From the NCBI GenBank assembly GCA_964495805.1, contig CAZBWV010000025.1, forward strand, positions 1 to 12,742: a DNA stretch of 12,742 nucleotides, in the 5' to 3' direction. Origin of the DNA: JALXCH01 sp964495805. Lineage in GTDB: Bacteria > Calditrichota > Calditrichia > RBG-13-44-9. The notes beneath the pieces were generated by a model, which had not been told where the DNA came from, searched no databases, and saw nothing but the letters and a program-made list of their open reading frames with translations. The translations under genes were made by a program, and so were the position numbers. Positions 7,375-12,622 of this stretch are shown piece after piece (within the stretch, counting starts at the first letter, position 1; every line of letters begins with the position of its first letter).

Positions 7375-7974
7375 ATGAATTTGAAGAAGTTCATTCCGTT
7401 TGTAGCGATTGCGACACTGGTGCTGGCAGGCATCCTCAGCTGCGGAAAAGGGGAGAAGACAACCACTCCCCAGGCAAAAGTCGCTATGAACAAACCAATT
7501 GTCATGCATACTTCCACGGTGACATTAAATGCTACGGTGGAAGCGGTGGATCTGGAAAATCGCACGTTTACCCTGAAGGATGAATCGGGAAACACCCAGA
7601 CGTTTCAGGTGAAGCAGGAAAATGCCCCCCTGGATAAACTGAAACCTGGCATGCCGGTTAAAATGACCGTGGCCAGTAAGGATTTGTATTACGTTGCCGC
7701 AGAAGGTTCCCGGATTCCGGAAAATGTCAGTGAAGCGGAAATGGAAAAAGCCGGTACGGGTGCCGATAAAGGGATTGTGGTAACTCGTGAACAAACCCAG
7801 AGCTATACGGTCAAAGCGGTGGATGCGGAAAAACGCACGTTGCAGTTGTCCGCCGATGGTGGCAACCCATTTGAGCTTCAGGTGCAGGAGAATGCGGTGG
7901 ATTTAAGCAAACTGAAACCGGGCGATACCATCGTAAATAAATCGGTGCAGGTGATTACGATTATGATTCAGTGA
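7375..7974 (+). CDS. Putative lipoprotein with two internal beta-rich repeats, function unknown
   Basis: A 199-aa protein not assignable by eye to a named family. Residues 1-22 are a lipoprotein-type signal peptide (KK, hydrophobic core, then ILSC with Cys23; the Leu at -2 is slightly unusual), so export and lipid anchoring are likely. The mature part holds two related segments, about 52-99 and 143-190. They share T-V-x-A-V-D-x-E-x-R-T-x-x-L, then QENA, then KLKPG; the pattern suggests a duplicated small beta-barrel (OB/SH3-like) module. A charged linker (about 111-140) separates them. The start ATG has AGGAGG with a 7-nt spacer. It stands alone between a candidate promoter and a strong terminator, so it is a monocistronic gene. 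It resembles the general class of DUF5666-type or CusF-like small periplasmic modules, but no metal ligands are evident and I do not claim a function. Confidence 0.8.
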   Translation: MNLKKFIPFVAIATLVLAGILSCGKGEKTTTPQAKVAMNKPIVMHTSTVTLNATVEAVDLENRTFTLKDESGNTQTFQVKQENAPLDKLKPGMPVKMTVASKDLYYVAAEGSRIPENVSEAEMEKAGTGADKGIVVTREQTQSYTVKAVDAEKRTLQLSADGGNPFELQVQENAVDLSKLKPGDTIVNKSVQVITIMIQ

Positions 7975-8005
7975 TGTTGTGAAATACAATCGTTTCTGTG
8001 CGAAG

Positions 8006-8043
8006 AACCCCTTTCCGGTGACCCGACGGAAAGGGGTTTTTGT
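8006..8043 (+). terminator. Strong intrinsic terminator of the lipoprotein gene
   Basis: A perfect 12-bp stem AACCCCTTTCCG (8006-8017) / CGGAAAGGGGTT (8027-8038) with a 9-nt loop is followed by TTTTTGTTTG. It lies 31 nt after the stop codon. There is no good U-run on the opposite strand, so it serves mainly the + strand gene. Confidence 0.93.
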
Positions 8044-8088
8044 TTGAAAAAACGGTTGATGACAGAGAGAAGAGTTTCTCCCACGATT

Positions 8089-8949
8089 TTAAGACGTTGG
8101 GTTGTCGGATAATTGAAGCAGATGATCCCGCACTTTTTCCATTAACCATTGGGGGGTGGATGCTCCCCCGGTGATACCCACCGTATCATCCGTACGGAAC
8201 CATTCCGGATGCAATTCGTCGGGATGTTCAATCCAGTAAGCGCGGGGATTGTTCTGCTGGCACACCTGGAACAGCACACGGGTGTTGGAGCTGTGCCGAC
8301 CGCCCACCATGACAATCACATCGCAGCTGCGTGCAAATTCTGAAATCTGACGATCGCGCCCGGCAATGAATCCGCAAATGGTGTTGCGGGTAACCAGTTC
8401 GCCGGTGCGCTGTTTTAGCTTTTCCACTACCTGAAGATAAAGATGGGCGGAGATGGTGGTCTGAGCCAGTACAAAAGTTTTTTCGTTGGCAGGAACCTGT
8501 TCCACCTCGTCCACATGGGACACCACATAGCAGCGTTCGTCACAATGTCCCTGAATTCCCACCACTTCCGGATGCCCATGTTTACCCACCAGCACCACCT
8601 GATAACCCTGTTGATTGTATTTGCGTGCCAGCTTCTGGCTGCGAATAACGATGGGACAGGTGCCCTCTACAATTTCGTATCCTTTTTCCCGGGCTTTCTG
8701 GTAAGTGGCGGGTGGTTCTCCGTGAGCGCGGATAAGCAGTCGGCGCACGGACCGGGCAGGTTGCTGAAGAATGGTTGCATCGGCAACCTGCAAGCCCAGC
8801 TTTTTCAACCGGTCCATTTCCACATGGTTATGAATCAATTCGCCCAGGGCAATCAGCGGACGTCCCGCGCGGACTTCCTCCTCTGCCATGCGAATCACCC
8901 GTCGTACACCGCTGCAAAACCCCGCTCGCGGGTCAATGATCACCTTCAT
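8089..8949 (-). CDS. ispH: 4-hydroxy-3-methylbut-2-enyl diphosphate reductase
   Basis: Last enzyme of the MEP isoprenoid pathway: it reduces HMBPP to IPP and DMAPP with a [4Fe-4S] cluster and two electrons. I start at ATG 8949 (286 aa), where the family N-terminus MKVIIDPRAGFCSGV begins; the longer open frame to 9039 only re-reads the ferredoxin gene. Cluster cysteines are Cys12 (GFCSGV), Cys98 (EGTCPIV) and Cys192 (NTICG). RAHGEPP (His76), KHGHPEVVG, GGRHSSNT and GITGGASTPQWL are the conserved substrate-pocket motifs. The start overlaps the ferredoxin stop as ATGA (8949-8946), and no good Shine-Dalgarno precedes it, so translation is probably coupled. IspH needs a low-potential donor such as ferredoxin, which gives the pairing a plausible meaning. 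After the third cysteine the sequence (ICGFIAGRDRQ) departs from the more usual ICDATxxRQ. Confidence 0.96.
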   Translation of the reverse strand: MKVIIDPRAGFCSGVRRVIRMAEEEVRAGRPLIALGELIHNHVEMDRLKKLGLQVADATILQQPARSVRRLLIRAHGEPPATYQKAREKGYEIVEGTCPIVIRSQKLARKYNQQGYQVVLVGKHGHPEVVGIQGHCDERCYVVSHVDEVEQVPANEKTFVLAQTTISAHLYLQVVEKLKQRTGELVTRNTICGFIAGRDRQISEFARSCDVIVMVGGRHSSNTRVLFQVCQQNNPRAYWIEHPDELHPEWFRTDDTVGITGGASTPQWLMEKVRDHLLQLSDNPTS

Positions 8950-9149
8950 ACCGTTTCCGAAGCTGTTTTTTTCTTCTCCAGCACCAGTTCCAGCGCCCGA
9001 ACCGGACACACCCACACGCACTTGCTGCAATCCGTGCAACCCTCCTGATCGATGATCAGCTCATGCAGGGTCAGCGTCATTACATTTTCCGGACATACCC
9101 CCAGACAGGTTCCGCACAGATCGCATTTATCCGCATCAATTCGAATCAT
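8946..9149 (-). CDS. 2[4Fe-4S] ferredoxin
   Basis: A 67-aa bacterial-type ferredoxin with two CxxCxxCxxxCP motifs: Cys9, 12, 15, 19 (CDLCGTCLGVCP) and Cys38, 41, 44, 48 (CTDCSKCVWVCP). It should carry two low-potential [4Fe-4S] clusters and act as a cytoplasmic electron carrier. The C-terminal 14 or so residues are a short basic/polar tail. ATG 9149 is preceded by GAGGT with an 8-nt spacer. Its TGA overlaps the ispH ATG by one base within ATGA, so the two are translated as a unit. I infer that it may feed electrons to IspH; donors for IspH vary between bacteria (flavodoxin or ferredoxin), and nothing in the sequence proves the partnership. Confidence 0.95.
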   Translation of the reverse strand: MIRIDADKCDLCGTCLGVCPENVMTLTLHELIIDQEGCTDCSKCVWVCPVRALELVLEKKKTASETV

Positions 9150-9184
9150 CTTTATTTACCTCACCATTCATGAAATCTTAAATT

Positions 9185-9291
9185 AAGAGGGAAAGGAATG
9201 GGAGAAAAGGAAAAATGAAAATAGGAAATAGGGAATAGGAAAGAGAAAAGAGAAAATGGGAAAGAGGAAAGAGGGAATGGGGGAAGGGAGA
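9185..9291. repeat. 107-nt near-pure purine tract
   Basis: The + strand consists of A and G except for seven isolated T's; there is no C in 107 nt. It is made of loosely repeated GGAAAGAG / GGAAATA / GGGAAT words, without a fixed unit. It occupies almost the whole gap between the GDPD stop (9293) and the leader of the ferredoxin-ispH pair. Confidence 0.9.
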
Positions 9292-9292
9292 T

Positions 9293-10030
9293 TCAAGGGC
9301 GAAGATGGGGAAGCTGGGTTTCCTGGATGATTTTTAATAAGATTTCCGGGCGATTGGTGATGATGCCATCCACCCCCATATTCACCAGTCGTCGCATTTC
9401 GGTGGGTTCGTCCACCGTCCAGGCGTACACACACTCTTTCCCCTGTTTCAGGTGTTGAAAATAAGCCGGATTGAGCAATTTAAATCTCGGATGCAGAGAG
9501 CCGACATGTTGTCCGTTTAACAAAAACATACTGGACCGGTAGCTAAAAATAAATCCGACTTTTAGATGACCATCTAATTTTAAGATGTTTTTCAGCACAA
9601 ACGGGTTGAAGGAGGAAAAGATCACATTTTCCTGAGTCCCGGTGTTTGTCACAATCTCCACCACTCTGTGTTCGATGGGATAGCGGGCGAAAAATTCCTT
9701 CTTAATATCGATGATAATTTTCATGTGTTGCCCGAACGTTTCCAGTACTTGCTGAAGAGTGGGAATTTTTTCCGGTGGGAAGTTTTCCTGATTCAACCAT
9801 AGGTGTTGAACTTCCTGGTAGGTCATTTTGCGGATGTTGCCGGGGATGCCGGTCATGCGCTGGGTGTAGCGGTCGTGAAAAACAACAATTTCCTGGTCAG
9901 CGGTCATGCGCACATCCAATTCCACCCCATCGCAACCCAGTTCCAGCGCTTTGCGAAATGCTCCCATGGAATTTTCCGGTGCAAAATGATTTGCTCCGCG
10001 GTGAGCAAAGACCAGTGTTTTTTTCGCCAA
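9293..10030 (-). CDS. Glycerophosphodiester phosphodiesterase family protein
   Basis: Hydrolyses glycerophosphodiesters from phospholipid turnover to glycerol 3-phosphate and an alcohol. The 245-aa protein is a single GDPD TIM-barrel domain: FAHRGANHFAPENS (His10, Glu19, Asn20), GVELDVRMTAD (Glu37, Asp39) and VVFHD (His52) provide the metal- and acid-base residues. IIDIKKE (third strand) and, near the end, YAWTVDEPTEMRRLVNMGVD complete the pattern. No signal peptide is visible, so a cytoplasmic enzyme is likely. The start is TTG 10030, preceded by GGAGG with a 6-nt spacer (GGAGGATTGGG-TTG); the family N-terminus follows directly. It lies 237 nt downstream of the MBL-fold gene on the same strand, so a separate transcript is possible. 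Confidence 0.93.
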   Translation of the reverse strand: MAKKTLVFAHRGANHFAPENSMGAFRKALELGCDGVELDVRMTADQEIVVFHDRYTQRMTGIPGNIRKMTYQEVQHLWLNQENFPPEKIPTLQQVLETFGQHMKIIIDIKKEFFARYPIEHRVVEIVTNTGTQENVIFSSFNPFVLKNILKLDGHLKVGFIFSYRSSMFLLNGQHVGSLHPRFKLLNPAYFQHLKQGKECVYAWTVDEPTEMRRLVNMGVDGIITNRPEILLKIIQETQLPHLRP

Positions 10031-10184
10031 CCCAATCCTCCGGAATCATCTGTTTAAAAAAATCACCCGGCAGAATAGTCTGTTCATAAGGGGCGCAGGG
10101 AAACGCGTTGGGCAACCCCGCAGCATTCGGTAATGGCCGGAGCTTACCGATAATGATTCTCAAAATAGTGAAATCCGGTGGAGA

Positions 10185-10208
10185 ATGCAAATTCCTTGCA
10201 ATTTGCAT
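10185..10208. repeat. Inverted repeat ATGCAAATT-N6-AATTTGCAT
   Basis: Two perfect 9-nt arms (10185-10193, 10200-10208) flank the 6-nt CCTTGC. It sits in the 237-nt gap upstream of the GDPD gene. No T-run follows on either strand, so an operator-like dyad is more likely than a terminator. The remainder of 10031-10267 shows no gene that I can support. Confidence 0.6.
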
Positions 10209-10267
10209 GATCCGGGAAAGGCAAGAGAAGACGAAAAAAATAACCCGTCCCAATGTACCGGTACGAA

Positions 10268-11038
10268 TTAATCTTCCAGTTCAATGGTTTGCAGGTCTGC
10301 CGCCAGGGTCACCGGTCCACCGAAATATTTCCGGGCAATTTCTTCCGTTCGCTGGGTTACCGTGCCGGGATAGAAGTGGGTAAGAATCAGACTCCTGGCA
10401 CCGGCATCGTGGGCAATTTTGGCTGCCAGACTGGGGGAGAGGTGGCCTTCCACTGCCAGTTCGTCGGGGAAGGAGCATTCCAGAATGGCCACATCCGCTT
10501 CGCGACTTAACCGAATCAATTCCTGACAATATCCACTGTCGCCGGAAATGGCAATCACTTTTCCGTTAATTTCGAACCGGAAAGCCACACTTTCGTTTTT
10601 GTGAATGACTTTTCCCCAGATAAGACGAAAGCCCGGAAAATCCAGTAACCGGCGTTTTAGTTCGTAGTATTTGAAGTTTTCGTTGTTGGAATGCATCCAT
10701 TTACCATAGGAAATTTCCAGTCCGTGCAGAAAGTTAATGAAGCCGCGTGGCCCCCAGATGCGCAGCATGGTCTCTTCCGGAATGTCGTGAGTGTTGCGCA
10801 GGGCAAACAGAATGGGTACCAGATCGGAAATGTGGTCGGGATGAAAGTGAGTGAAAAAAATATAAGTTAAATCGTGCGGTGCTAATCCCACCTGATGCAA
10901 ACGATACAGGGTTCCAGGACCGGCATCTACCAGAATATTCTCCTTGGGTGTTTGAATTAATAAAGAAGAACAAAAACGGTCGGGTTGGGGTAAAATGGTT
11001 CCGGTTCCTAAAAATGTGATGCGGATTGATCCAGACAT
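10268..11038 (-). CDS. MBL-fold metallo-hydrolase, RNase Z-like
   Basis: A 256-aa metallo-beta-lactamase-fold protein. The N-terminus RITFLGTGTILPQPDR and NILVDAGPGTLYRL are typical of the RNase Z/ElaC group. The metal site is THFHPDH (His64, His66, Asp68, His69), followed by Asp167 in SGDSGY, His199 (EGHLSP) and His221 (LTHFYP). The arrangement SGDSGY-ECSF-HLSP matches RNase Z-like enzymes. True tRNase Z is usually about 300 aa with an extended exosite arm; that arm is not evident here, so phosphodiesterase-type activity on another substrate is equally possible. ATG 11038 has a G-rich GGGGGA about 7 nt upstream. It is monocistronic or the first gene before the GDPD gene and faces divergently from the ArsC-family gene. 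Confidence 0.9.
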   Translation of the reverse strand: MSGSIRITFLGTGTILPQPDRFCSSLLIQTPKENILVDAGPGTLYRLHQVGLAPHDLTYIFFTHFHPDHISDLVPILFALRNTHDIPEETMLRIWGPRGFINFLHGLEISYGKWMHSNNENFKYYELKRRLLDFPGFRLIWGKVIHKNESVAFRFEINGKVIAISGDSGYCQELIRLSREADVAILECSFPDELAVEGHLSPSLAAKIAHDAGARSLILTHFYPGTVTQRTEEIARKYFGGPVTLAADLQTIELED

Positions 11039-11065
11039 AATAAGTCCCCCGGCTTTGTACGTTAG

Positions 11066-11094
11066 AATTTACACACTTTTGGTGAATAATTCAA
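11066..11094 (-). promoter_or_regulatory. Candidate promoter of the MBL-fold gene
   Basis: On the - strand TTGAAT (11094-11089, 4/6), a 17-nt spacer and TAAATT (11071-11066, 4/6) give a start near 11059 and a leader of about 20 nt. The rest of the divergent gap 11039-11317 is A/T-rich around 11090-11160 and shows no gene. Confidence 0.42.
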
Positions 11095-11317
11095 AAAATA
11101 AATGGGCAATTTAAATATTTTTTATAGATTGATGAAAAATGGGTAATTTTTTATTCGCGAAAAAGAAGAAAATCGGGCAGGGTATATACGAAGGGTACCA
11201 GGGAATTTCCATTTCCGTGTTCTGTGGGAGGTATTGTTCTTTCTGTTGTTCCTGTAACATTTTCGCGGGACGGGAATCCATTTAACAGACAGGTATCATA
11301 AAGAGAAAGGAAGAACA

Positions 11318-11668
11318 ATGACTGAAGTGAAAATCTGGTACAATCCGCGCTGTCGGAAAAGCCGGGAAGGATTGCAATATTTACGCGATAAAGGAATTGA
11401 GCCGGAAATTTATGACTATATTAAGGAGGGGATTGATCCCGATGAGCTTGCCCGGGTGATTCGCATGAGCGGGCAGCCGCTAAAGGATTTTATTCGACGA
11501 AATGAGAAAGTGTACAAAGAACTGGGGCTGAAAGATAAGGAACTGACGGTAGAGGAGTTTGCCCGTATTGCTGCTGAGCATCCCAAATTGCTGGAACGTC
11601 CCATTGTGGTAAAGGGAGATAAAGCGGTGCTGGCGCGTCCTGCGGAAAAGATTGATGAAATCCTGTAA
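11318..11668 (+). CDS. ArsC/Spx-family reductase (arsenate reductase-like)
   Basis: A 116-aa thioredoxin-fold protein of the ArsC family. The N-terminus VKIWYNPRCRKSREGLQYL carries Cys12. Arg60 (DFIRRNEK), Arg94 (ERPIVV) and Arg107 (ARPAEKI) fall at exactly the positions of the catalytic Cys12 and anion-binding Arg60/94/107 of plasmid R773 ArsC. The full active-site set argues for a real arsenate reductase-type chemistry (glutaredoxin/glutathione-linked), not an Spx-type regulator, although the protein is shorter than R773 ArsC (141 aa). No ars regulator or efflux gene is nearby, so a general redox role remains possible. ATG follows AAAGGAAGAACA. It converges on the DUF2934 gene through the terminator at 11712-11739. 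Confidence 0.9.
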   Translation: MTEVKIWYNPRCRKSREGLQYLRDKGIEPEIYDYIKEGIDPDELARVIRMSGQPLKDFIRRNEKVYKELGLKDKELTVEEFARIAAEHPKLLERPIVVKGDKAVLARPAEKIDEIL

Positions 11669-11711
11669 GATGAATTGCGTTTGTTAATCTGGACGAGAAC
11701 AATCGGAAAAT

Positions 11712-11739
11712 AAAAAAGCGGGGATATTTCCCCGCTTTT
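11712..11739. terminator. Bidirectional terminator between the ArsC-family and DUF2934 genes
   Basis: An 11-bp perfect stem AAAAGCGGGGA (11714-11724) / TCCCCGCTTTT (11729-11739) has a 4-nt loop TATT, with A's on the left and T's on the right. It terminates the + strand gene 45 nt after its stop. On the - strand it overlaps the DUF2934 stop codon (11740-11738), so it forms the very end of that message. Confidence 0.9.
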
Positions 11740-11920
11740 ACTTTTTGATGCGGTATTTCTCTTTCAATTCCGCTTCTGCCTGAAACCAATCTGCGAGTGC
11801 GTCCCCGTGCAATCCCCCGCGGGTTTCGTACAGCTCATAAGCCCGCTCGCGTACCATCTGTTCAAACTGTTCCGCAGATACGCTTTTCCGACGGGTACGG
11901 CGTTTCGTTGTTGTGGCCAT
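11738..11920 (-). CDS. DUF2934 domain mini-protein
   Basis: A 60-aa protein. A basic, Thr/Arg/Lys-rich start (MATTTKRRTRRKS) is followed by the DUF2934 signature at 24-52: RERAYELYETRGGLHGDALA then DWFQAEAEL. The family is of unknown function; it consists of a short helical motif with invariant RAY, G and DW..AE residues, as seen here. The ATG has a strong AAGGAGG with a 7-nt spacer, and the candidate promoter at 11973-12001 lies upstream, so it is probably expressed as a single gene. The basic tail could bind nucleic acid, but that is a guess. Its stop codon lies inside the terminator stem. Confidence 0.88.
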   Translation of the reverse strand: MATTTKRRTRRKSVSAEQFEQMVRERAYELYETRGGLHGDALADWFQAEAELKEKYRIKK

Positions 11921-11972
11921 TTGAAATCCTCCTTTTCAATTTAGTGAAACTCAATTTCGATAAATTGCGCCA

Positions 11973-12001
11973 ATGATAATATTTCTTTTGGGCAAAAGCA
12001 A
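11973..12001 (-). promoter_or_regulatory. Candidate promoter of the DUF2934 gene
   Basis: On the - strand TTGCTT (12001-11996), a 17-nt spacer and TATCAT (11978-11973, 5/6 to TATAAT) precede the ATG, giving a leader of about 46 nt. The extended sequence TATCATTG also matches 7 of 8 positions of the TAnnTTTG -7 element of Bacteroidota promoters, with TTG 20 nt upstream. Confidence 0.5.
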
Positions 12002-12011
12002 CTAATTTTTT

Positions 12012-12180
12012 GAACGTGGGAACGTTTGAGAGCCGGGTGTGGGAGCATCAAGGGGGAATGTGGGAGGAATCTCAAGAGACCCCTCGACTTCGCTGGCGCT
12101 CTGCTCGGGGTGACAGGAGAGCCTGGTGTCATTCCGACTGGAGCGACGAACTCTGTGAGGAGCGGAATGGAGGAATCTCA
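12012..12180. repeat. Degenerate dispersed-type repeats (GAACGT; GGAGGAATCTCA unit)
   Basis: GAACGT occurs twice (12012-12017, 12020-12025). GGAGGAATCTCA occurs as a direct repeat at 12063-12074 and 12169-12180, bounding a 118-nt unit. Inside are ACCCCTCGACTTCGCT and CTCGGGGTGACA (complementary outer arms) and an inverted repeat CATTCCG (12130-12136) / CGGAATG (12163-12169). The wording GTCATTCCGA...GGAATCTC resembles an interspersed repeat I know from several bacterial phyla. No believable protein is encoded. Confidence 0.7.
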
Positions 12181-12196
12181 TTAAAATTTTTTTTTA

Positions 12197-12224
12197 GACA
12201 GGATGAACAGGATTCTCAGGATTA
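12197..12224 (+). repeat. CAGGAT triad, copy 1
   Basis: CAGGAT occurs at 12199, 12208 and 12217, a strict 9-nt period, opening with GACAGGAT and closing with CAGGATTA. It abuts the left edge of the hairpin array. Confidence 0.85.
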
Positions 12225-12462
12225 AAAACCCATCCCGTCAGGGATGGGGTGAACTTAGGCCCCCAATTCATTGGGGGTAAACGGAGAACATCACACCACC
12301 CAAACATTTGTCCCGTAGGAACAATTGAACCACACGGTGCGGTGTGAGGCATTCAACCGTCCCTCCGGGACGGTGTGGTGGGGTGTTGCGGGTTTTACCA
12401 ATGCCCCCACCATTAAAATGGTGGGCTAAGTTCAGCGCATCCCTCCGGGATGCGGGGTTTTG
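12225..12462. repeat. Dyad-symmetric hairpin array (REP/BIME-like composite element)
   Basis: The left arm has hairpin A (CCCATCCC-GTCA-GGGATGGG, 12229-12248), linker TGAACTTAG (12250-12258), hairpin B (CCCCCAA-TTCA-TTGGGGG, 12260-12277), hairpin C (imperfect, 12308-12324) and TTGAA (12325-12329). The centre is CACAC-N6-GTGTG (12331-12346). The right arm mirrors this on the other strand: TTCAA (12352-12356), hairpin C' (CCGTCCC-TCC-GGGACGG, 12357-12373), hairpin B' (CCCACCAT-TAAA-ATGGTGGG, 12406-12425), the exact reverse complement of the linker (CTAAGTTCA, 12426-12434), and hairpin A' (CGCATCCC-TCC-GGGATGCG, 12436-12454). The stems differ between the arms but remain paired. No protein is encoded. 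Confidence 0.85.
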
Positions 12463-12469
12463 GTTTTCA

Positions 12470-12498
12470 GACAGGATTTACAGGATTTAGCAGGATTA
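12470..12498 (+). repeat. CAGGAT triad, copy 2
   Basis: CAGGAT occurs at 12472, 12481 and 12491 (9 and 10 nt apart), beginning GACAGGAT and ending CAGGATTA like copy 1, in the same orientation. Copies 1 and 2 thus flank the hairpin array as direct repeats. Confidence 0.85.
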
Positions 12499-12571
12499 AA
12501 TGAAATTTTTGATTTTCGGTTCAACCAACCGGGTAAGTGGGTTTACAGGCTAAATCATTAAAATTAAAAAA

Positions 12572-12600
12572 GAATCCTGTTCCATCCTGTCTATCCTGTC
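12572..12600 (-). repeat. CAGGAT triad, copy 3 (inverted)
   Basis: ATCCTG occurs at 12574, 12584 and 12593. Read on the - strand it is a 29-nt copy with the same 9- and 10-nt spacing as copy 2 and matches it at 23 of 29 positions. Copies 2 and 3 form an inverted pair separated by 73 nt of A/T-rich DNA, downstream of the cysteine desulfurase stop. Confidence 0.85.
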
Positions 12601-12622
12601 CGGAAATTTTTTCAGTCGTTCG

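Noticed and set aside
8950..9039. 30-residue N-terminal extension of IspH
   Set aside because: It only re-reads the ferredoxin gene in another frame, is Gly/Ser/Ala-rich, and precedes the conserved MKVIIDPRAGFCSGV start.
9897..10253. 118-codon open frame on the - strand upstream of and overlapping the GDPD gene
   Set aside because: Runs out of frame into the well-supported GDPD N-terminus and shows no domain; the GGAGG inside it serves the GDPD TTG start.
11318..11920. Toxin-antitoxin pair from the two small convergent genes
   Set aside because: They are convergent, separated by a terminator, and belong to the ArsC and DUF2934 families; no toxin fold or antitoxin DNA-binding motif.
12010..12225. 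71-codon + strand open frame in the repeat region
   Set aside because: Composed of GAACGT, GGAGGAATCTCA and CAGGAT repeats; Trp/Arg-rich translation typical of repeats, no RBS.
12197..12600. CRISPR array or tandem satellite
   Set aside because: The CAGGAT words are 9-10 nt apart in three separate clusters of three, one of them inverted; no 25-40-nt repeats with unique spacers and no cas genes.
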